Of a stretch of 8,868 nt of DNA, positions 5,719 through 8,868 are shown piece after piece. This stretch comes from an uncultured Bacilli bacterium (GTDB taxonomy: Bacteria; Bacillota_I; Bacilli_A; RF39; UBA660). The DNA lies in assembly GCA_947630885.1 (NCBI GenBank), contig CANRJI010000038.1, positions 1 through 8,868 on the forward strand, read 5' to 3'. The position numbers and the translations under genes are program-made. The notes beneath the pieces are model-generated. The model was not told the origin of the DNA and did not search any database. It saw only the letters and a list, made by a program, of their open reading frames with translations. How positions within the stretch are numbered: position 1 is the stretch's first letter; the number at the start of each line of letters is the position of its first letter.

Positions 5719-6909
5719 ATGAAAGATAAAATATTTAAGACATTTTCTAGTAATATTAAACTGCAAGTAGAAGGAAGAAATGTTAATAATTTTTTGAAAA
5801 GATTAATTAAGAATAAAATAAATATAGTAAAAGTAATTCCCATCTCCTATAAATCTTTAGAAATTATTATTAATTATAATGATTTAGATAAAATTGAAAA
5901 ATTAAAATCGATATATGACATTAAAATTGTTAAATATTATGGAAGAATAAAAATATTATCTTTGTTAAAGAAAAATATTTTTATTTTATCTTCTATGATA
6001 ATTGGACTTGTTCTTATTCATTTACTATCTAATATGATATTTAGTATTGAAATAATTCATTCTAATAGTAAAATTATTAAACTTTTAGAAGATGAATTAA
6101 ATTATCATGGTATCAAGAAATTTTCGATGGCTTTAGACTATGATAAATTAGAAGAAATAGAAGAACAAATATTGAATGATAATAAAGATAGTCTCGAATG
6201 GCTAGAAATAACGAGAGAAGGAACTAGATATATTGTTAGAGTCGAAGAAAGAATTTTAAATAACAATGAAAAGGATACAACTATTTATGATATTGTAGCT
6301 AGTAAAAATGCGGTTATTAAAACAATAAAAGCTGAGGGGGGAGAAAAAAGGAAAAGTATTAATACTTATGTAAAAAAAGGCGAAGTAATTATTTCTTCTA
6401 ATATTACGAAGCCTGATAATACGACCATTGTCGATAATGCTAAGGGAAAAGTAGTTGGAGAAGTATGGTATTCGGTAACGATTGAGTATCCTTATTTTTA
6501 TAATGAAATATCATATACAGGAAAAAAGAAAAAGGTATTAGTATATAATTTTCTAAATAAAAGAATATCTCTTTTTGATTTTAAAGATTTTAAGAGCTTT
6601 GAAAGGAATGTTAAGTATATTTTTCAAAATAATTTAGTTCCTCTTTCCCTTGCTTTTGAAGAACAATATGAAACTAATGTAATTAATAGTATTTATACTT
6701 ATGATGAGGCTAAAGATAAAGCTATTGAGGTTGCTAAACAAAAATTAGAGGAAAAGTATAAGACAATTGAAAAGATTTCAAAAGTTACAATTATTAGTGA
6801 AGAAAATTTGACTTCCAAAATTAGACTTAATTTATTTATAGCTTGTGATGAAGATATAACGAGTTATATTCCTGCGGTAATAGAAGATAAGGATAATGCT
6901 AGTAATTAG
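5719..6909 (+). CDS. yqfD: Sporulation protein YqfD
   Basis: YqfD is a mother-cell membrane protein under sigma-E and contributes to spore formation in Bacillus; its mechanism is unknown. The 396 residues equal the family length (about 395-400). Order: a cytoplasmic N-terminal part with the family start (IKLQVEGRNVNNFLKRL, 13-29) and YYGRIKILSLLKKN; one membrane helix about 86-109; then the extracytoplasmic part with WLEITREGTRYIVRVEER (161-178). This is followed by the lipoyl/hybrid-motif-like segment DIVASKNAVIKTIKAEGG ... YVKKGEVIISS (191-227), which matches 'nlvA.k.GvI..i....G...v..Gd.VkkGd.LisG'. The C-terminal coiled part (about 330-365) is Glu/Lys rich. GGG (5708-5710) lies 8 bases before ATG. 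In Bacillus phoH and ybeY follow; here they are replaced by an unrecognised gene with its own promoter. Confidence 0.93.
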   Translation: MKDKIFKTFSSNIKLQVEGRNVNNFLKRLIKNKINIVKVIPISYKSLEIIINYNDLDKIEKLKSIYDIKIVKYYGRIKILSLLKKNIFILSSMIIGLVLIHLLSNMIFSIEIIHSNSKIIKLLEDELNYHGIKKFSMALDYDKLEEIEEQILNDNKDSLEWLEITREGTRYIVRVEERILNNNEKDTTIYDIVASKNAVIKTIKAEGGEKRKSINTYVKKGEVIISSNITKPDNTTIVDNAKGKVVGEVWYSVTIEYPYFYNEISYTGKKKKVLVYNFLNKRISLFDFKDFKSFERNVKYIFQNNLVPLSLAFEEQYETNVINSIYTYDEAKDKAIEVAKQKLEEKYKTIEKISKVTIISEENLTSKIRLNLFIACDEDITSYIPAVIEDKDNASN

Positions 6910-6916
6910 ATTTTTC

Positions 6917-6945
6917 TTGTAATAATGGTTATTTTGTGTTAGAAT
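6917..6945 (+). promoter_or_regulatory. Extended -10 promoter of the first paralogue gene
   Basis: TTGTAA (6917-6922), a 17-bp spacer and TAGAAT (6940-6945) with TGT at 6937-6939 form an extended -10 promoter. The ATG lies 31 bases from the first -10 base. The core TGTTAGAATATG differs at one base from that of the second paralogue's promoter. Confidence 0.7.
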
Positions 6946-6970
6946 ATGGTGCAAGAGATGAGACGATTGT

Positions 6971-7915
6971 ATGGAAGTAGGTAAGATTATATCACATTTA
7001 ATTGGTATTGAAGTAGACATCTCTAACTATTATGGTAATATGGCTAAAATAGAAGCAGAAAATATGGATGTCATTAATTGGAATAATTATTTAGTCTTTC
7101 ATGAGTTAGAAAAGAAAATTAGTGAAGAAAATACCTTTATTAATGGTTTTAGTGCTTCGAAAAAGAAAGAAATATATAATCTGATGATACGTGATGAAGA
7201 ATATTTATATGGACTTTTGCCCGTTAATGATTTTAGTCCTTTTATATTAGAGAGAATAAAAAATAAATTGATAACGATTGGTGAAGACTTTCGAAACTAT
7301 GAATATATTAGTATTGGAAATACACCAGAAGCTTATAAAAAGAATTTTTGGGAAAGAATTAGTAAGCTTAATAAAGCACAAGCAATATATGAAAGGGAAA
7401 GTTTGGATCTTTTTCTTTCTTTTATCGATGAAGAAATTAAAAAAGAAGAAAACTTACATAATCGTCAGATATTAGTTAATTTTAAATATTTTAATATTTA
7501 TAATAGTTATTATGAAGCTGAACTTAGTGTAATAGCAAGAAAAATGATGACAGAAGTGCATTTACTTTTATCTTCAGGTTTTGAGTCTTCAATTGAACAT
7601 ATTGATCCGGAAATTTTAGAAACGAGAAGAGAAAAGATGTTTTTGGAAGGATTTGATAATTTAGTAGAAGTACTGAATTATCTTCCTTCTGATGAGGAAG
7701 AAGATAAACCTATTTATTTGACAGTGTTTTTATGTAAGATGCGAAGTCTTTTCCTTCTTTTAAATGATGATGAATTTAATAAAGTATACACATTTTTTTG
7801 TAATAATAATTGGGCTTTGCTAGAAAATGTTATTGATAAATTTGATATCGATATTATTAATATGGTTAAAAAGGACCGTGAAAGGCATAAAAGACTATCG
7901 ATTGCAATGAAATAG
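6971..7915 (+). CDS. Unrecognised 314-aa helical protein, paralogue 1 of a tandem pair
   Basis: I do not recognise the family. The protein has no signal peptide or membrane segment, is acidic and highly helical, and is related to the product of the next gene. Shared marks are an N-terminal helix with IGIEVDI (11-17), the core LSFIDEEIKK (149-158) followed by FKYFNIYNSYYEAE (171-184), and RSLFLLLNDDEFNKV (258-272). An acidic run (PSDEEEDKP, about 239-247) and a tail of about 40 residues beyond the shared part are specific to this copy. Upstream of ATG there is only a weak ribosome site (GAGATGAG, 6955-6962). It is a single-gene unit: its own promoter lies after yqfD, and a terminator covers its TAG stop. 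The core motif with conserved Asp/Glu and Lys/Tyr could be a binding surface; that is a guess. Confidence 0.8.
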   Translation: MEVGKIISHLIGIEVDISNYYGNMAKIEAENMDVINWNNYLVFHELEKKISEENTFINGFSASKKKEIYNLMIRDEEYLYGLLPVNDFSPFILERIKNKLITIGEDFRNYEYISIGNTPEAYKKNFWERISKLNKAQAIYERESLDLFLSFIDEEIKKEENLHNRQILVNFKYFNIYNSYYEAELSVIARKMMTEVHLLLSSGFESSIEHIDPEILETRREKMFLEGFDNLVEVLNYLPSDEEEDKPIYLTVFLCKMRSLFLLLNDDEFNKVYTFFCNNNWALLENVIDKFDIDIINMVKKDRERHKRLSIAMK

Positions 7916-7940
7916 CTAGAGGAATATCTTGCTATTTTTT
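7910..7940 (+). terminator. Intrinsic terminator of paralogue 1 gene
   Basis: AAATAGC (7910-7916) pairs with GCTATTT (7931-7937); after a T-T mismatch AGA (7918-7920) pairs with TCT (7927-7929) around the loop GGAATA. The right arm ends in six Ts (7935-7940). The left arm contains the TAG stop, and the right arm contains the -35 box of the next promoter. Confidence 0.8.
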
Positions 7941-7957
7941 CGATTATATGCTAGAAT
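7929..7957 (+). promoter_or_regulatory. Extended -10 promoter of the second paralogue gene
   Basis: TTGCTA (7929-7934), a 17-bp spacer and TAGAAT (7952-7957) with TGC at 7949-7951. The -35 box overlaps the terminator stem of the preceding gene. The -35 to ATG distance (54) and -10 to ATG distance (31) equal those of the first paralogue's promoter. Confidence 0.7.
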
Positions 7958-7982
7958 ATGAAACTGTTTATGAGGAGTAATT

Positions 7983-8828
7983 ATGGTAGAAAAAAAGTTA
8001 TATGAAATTATTAAATTAGAAGTAGAGATTAATCAAATTTATGATAAGTTAATTGATTTAGAAACTATGCACTTAGAGGATACTTCAGAATTTGAAGGAG
8101 AAGTTAAAGCGTTAGAAAATATATTAGATAGGGAAGTTAATTTTATTGAAAGCTTAACAAAAGAAGAAAAGTATGAAATGCAAGTTCTTTTAAAAAAGGA
8201 AGGAAATAATTTAATTCCCGACTGTTCTAATTGCGGATATAGTACAGAAATTCCTAAAAGAATTGCTTGCCGATTAGATGAAATTGGAGAAAGCATGGCA
8301 TCTTATCATATGAAAATGATTTCTTTTGTGGGAGAAGTACCTACGGAAATACGAAAGATACTGGAAGAAAAGGCAAAACTAATGGAAATTTCTAAAAATA
8401 TTGCAGCAGCAGAACTTGCATCTATTTATCTATCTTTTATGGATGAAGATATTAGTAAATTACAAGATGATACGACGAGAACGGTACTTATTCATTGTAA
8501 GTATTTATATATATATTCTAATGTTGGTGCTGTTGAAAGACAATTAGTTAAACAAGGAATGAAAACAGATATGTCTCTTTATTTGATGGGAGATACGATG
8601 GCTTTATCACATCATATACCACTTGCTTTACATCGTAATATTAAGTATTCGCTTTTAAAGGATAAATTAAATGGTATACTTGAGGCTGGTGCTGATTTAT
8701 GTAATAGGGAAAAATATACTGGATTTAGAGAGGGATTTATAATATCAAATTTAAATAGTTTTCGTTCTTGTTTGCTCTTTTTAAATGAAAAGGATTATAA
8801 TAAAATAATTGACCAAATAAAGAAATAA
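7983..8828 (+). CDS. Unrecognised 281-aa helical protein, paralogue 2 of a tandem pair
   Basis: I do not recognise the family. The protein is soluble, helical and Glu/Lys rich, without a signal peptide. It aligns by eye with its neighbour: KLEVEI (11-16); LSFMDEDISK (150-159) followed by HCKYLYIYSNVGAVER (171-186); and RSCLLFLNEKDYNKI (261-275). Between the N-terminal helices and the core it has Cys81, Cys84 (CSNCG) and Cys96, which could bind a metal; the neighbour has no Cys there, so a metal site would be special to this copy. It stops soon after the last shared motif, about 40 residues earlier than the neighbour. The ribosome site GAGGAG (7972-7977) is strong and 5 bases before ATG. It has its own promoter. 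A strong promoter for a downstream unit overlaps its last codons. Confidence 0.82.
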   Translation: MVEKKLYEIIKLEVEINQIYDKLIDLETMHLEDTSEFEGEVKALENILDREVNFIESLTKEEKYEMQVLLKKEGNNLIPDCSNCGYSTEIPKRIACRLDEIGESMASYHMKMISFVGEVPTEIRKILEEKAKLMEISKNIAAAELASIYLSFMDEDISKLQDDTTRTVLIHCKYLYIYSNVGAVERQLVKQGMKTDMSLYLMGDTMALSHHIPLALHRNIKYSLLKDKLNGILEAGADLCNREKYTGFREGFIISNLNSFRSCLLFLNEKDYNKIIDQIKK

Positions 8829-8837
8829 AAGTATAAT
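8809..8837 (+). promoter_or_regulatory. Strong sigma-A promoter reading out of the window
   Basis: TTGACC (8809-8814, 5 of 6) and a perfect TATAAT (8832-8837) are separated by exactly 17 bp, the best promoter match in the window. The -35 box lies in the last codons of the preceding gene. Transcription would begin near 8844 and continue beyond the right edge. The product is not visible. Confidence 0.65.
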
Positions 8838-8847
8838 ATTATAAAGC

Positions 8848-8867
8848 ATATCATTTTAATATGATAT
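8848..8867 (+). repeat. Inverted repeat at the right edge
   Basis: ATATCAT (8848-8854) is complementary to ATGATAT (8861-8867) around TTTAAT. It may be the terminator of the preceding gene (its T tract would lie outside the window), or a hairpin at the very 5' end of the transcript from the promoter just upstream. An ATG at 8861 lies in the right arm at the usual promoter distance (29 bases) but has no ribosome site. Confidence 0.45.
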
Positions 8868-8868
8868 A

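Noticed and set aside
5711..5722. Three-codon mini-frame ATG ATA GAA TGA overlapping the yqfD start
   Set aside because: The GGG at 5708-5710 is too close to serve it and suits ATG 5719; most likely chance.
6901..6936. Terminator after yqfD
   Set aside because: Only 3-5 bp stems (CTA/TAG, AATAA/TTATT) with short T runs are present; not convincing.
7278..7475. Second plus-strand frame within paralogue 1
   Set aside because: Out-of-frame shadow rich in Lys/Ile from AT-rich codons; the overlapping frame is supported by the paralogue alignment.
1..8868. TGA read as Trp (Mycoplasma-type code)
   Set aside because: All genes are full length in the standard code, and Trp is encoded by TGG wherever checked, for example several in the amidase.
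1..8868. CRISPR array, tRNA, rRNA, insertion sequence, phage or defence genes
   Set aside because: No spaced direct repeats, no cloverleaf-like sequence, and no transposase, integrase or nuclease motif seen on either strand.

Overview
The window is AT-rich (roughly 30% GC by eye) DNA from a Gram-positive, endospore-forming member of the Firmicutes (Bacillota). The basis is a mix of low GC, purine-rich Shine-Dalgarno sites, a membrane-anchored peptidoglycan amidase (so it makes a wall), a CotY/CotZ/ExsY-type spore-surface protein, and the sporulation pair yqfC-yqfD. Several proteins have no family I recognise, which fits a poorly studied, perhaps uncultured lineage near the Bacilli/Erysipelotrichia; exact placement cannot be read from the window. 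All twelve genes read cleanly in the standard bacterial code. Nine end in TAA, three in TAG and none in TGA.

Layout. 1-851: the 3' end of a thymidylate kinase gene, followed 15 bp later by an unrecognised gene. 875-1369: mscL (mechanosensitive channel) with its own promoter and a hairpin over its stop codon. 1367-3109: a secreted, membrane-anchored N-acetylmuramoyl-L-alanine amidase with Ig-like domains, on its own promoter. 3122-4784: frr (ribosome recycling factor) on a good extended -10 promoter, then two unrecognised genes; a terminator-like hairpin lies just before the Shine-Dalgarno site of the last one. 4875-4899: a terminator between converging transcripts. 4898-5317 (minus strand): the Cys-rich coat/exosporium protein. 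5318-5447: a divergent control region with sigma-E/K-like elements. 5448-6909: yqfC-yqfD. 6917-8828: two separate but related unrecognised genes, each with its own promoter. 8809-8868: a strong promoter reading out of the window, followed by an inverted repeat.

How the genes fit together. The firmest theme is sporulation: a mother-cell membrane protein pair (yqfCD) lies head-to-head with a spore-surface structural gene, as expected for genes of the mother-cell sigma factors. The vegetative part (tmk, mscL, amidase, frr) is ordinary housekeeping, though frr is not in its usual rpsB-tsf-pyrH-frr setting. The most novel part is the diverged tandem paralogue pair downstream of yqfD. Their promoters share a 12-base core (TGNTAGAATATG) and identical spacing to the start codon, and the proteins share a core motif but match no family I know. 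Five vegetative-type promoters in the window place the start codon only 28-31 bases from the first base of the -10 box, so leaders are uniformly very short. I see no CRISPR array, tRNA, rRNA, insertion sequence or phage gene.
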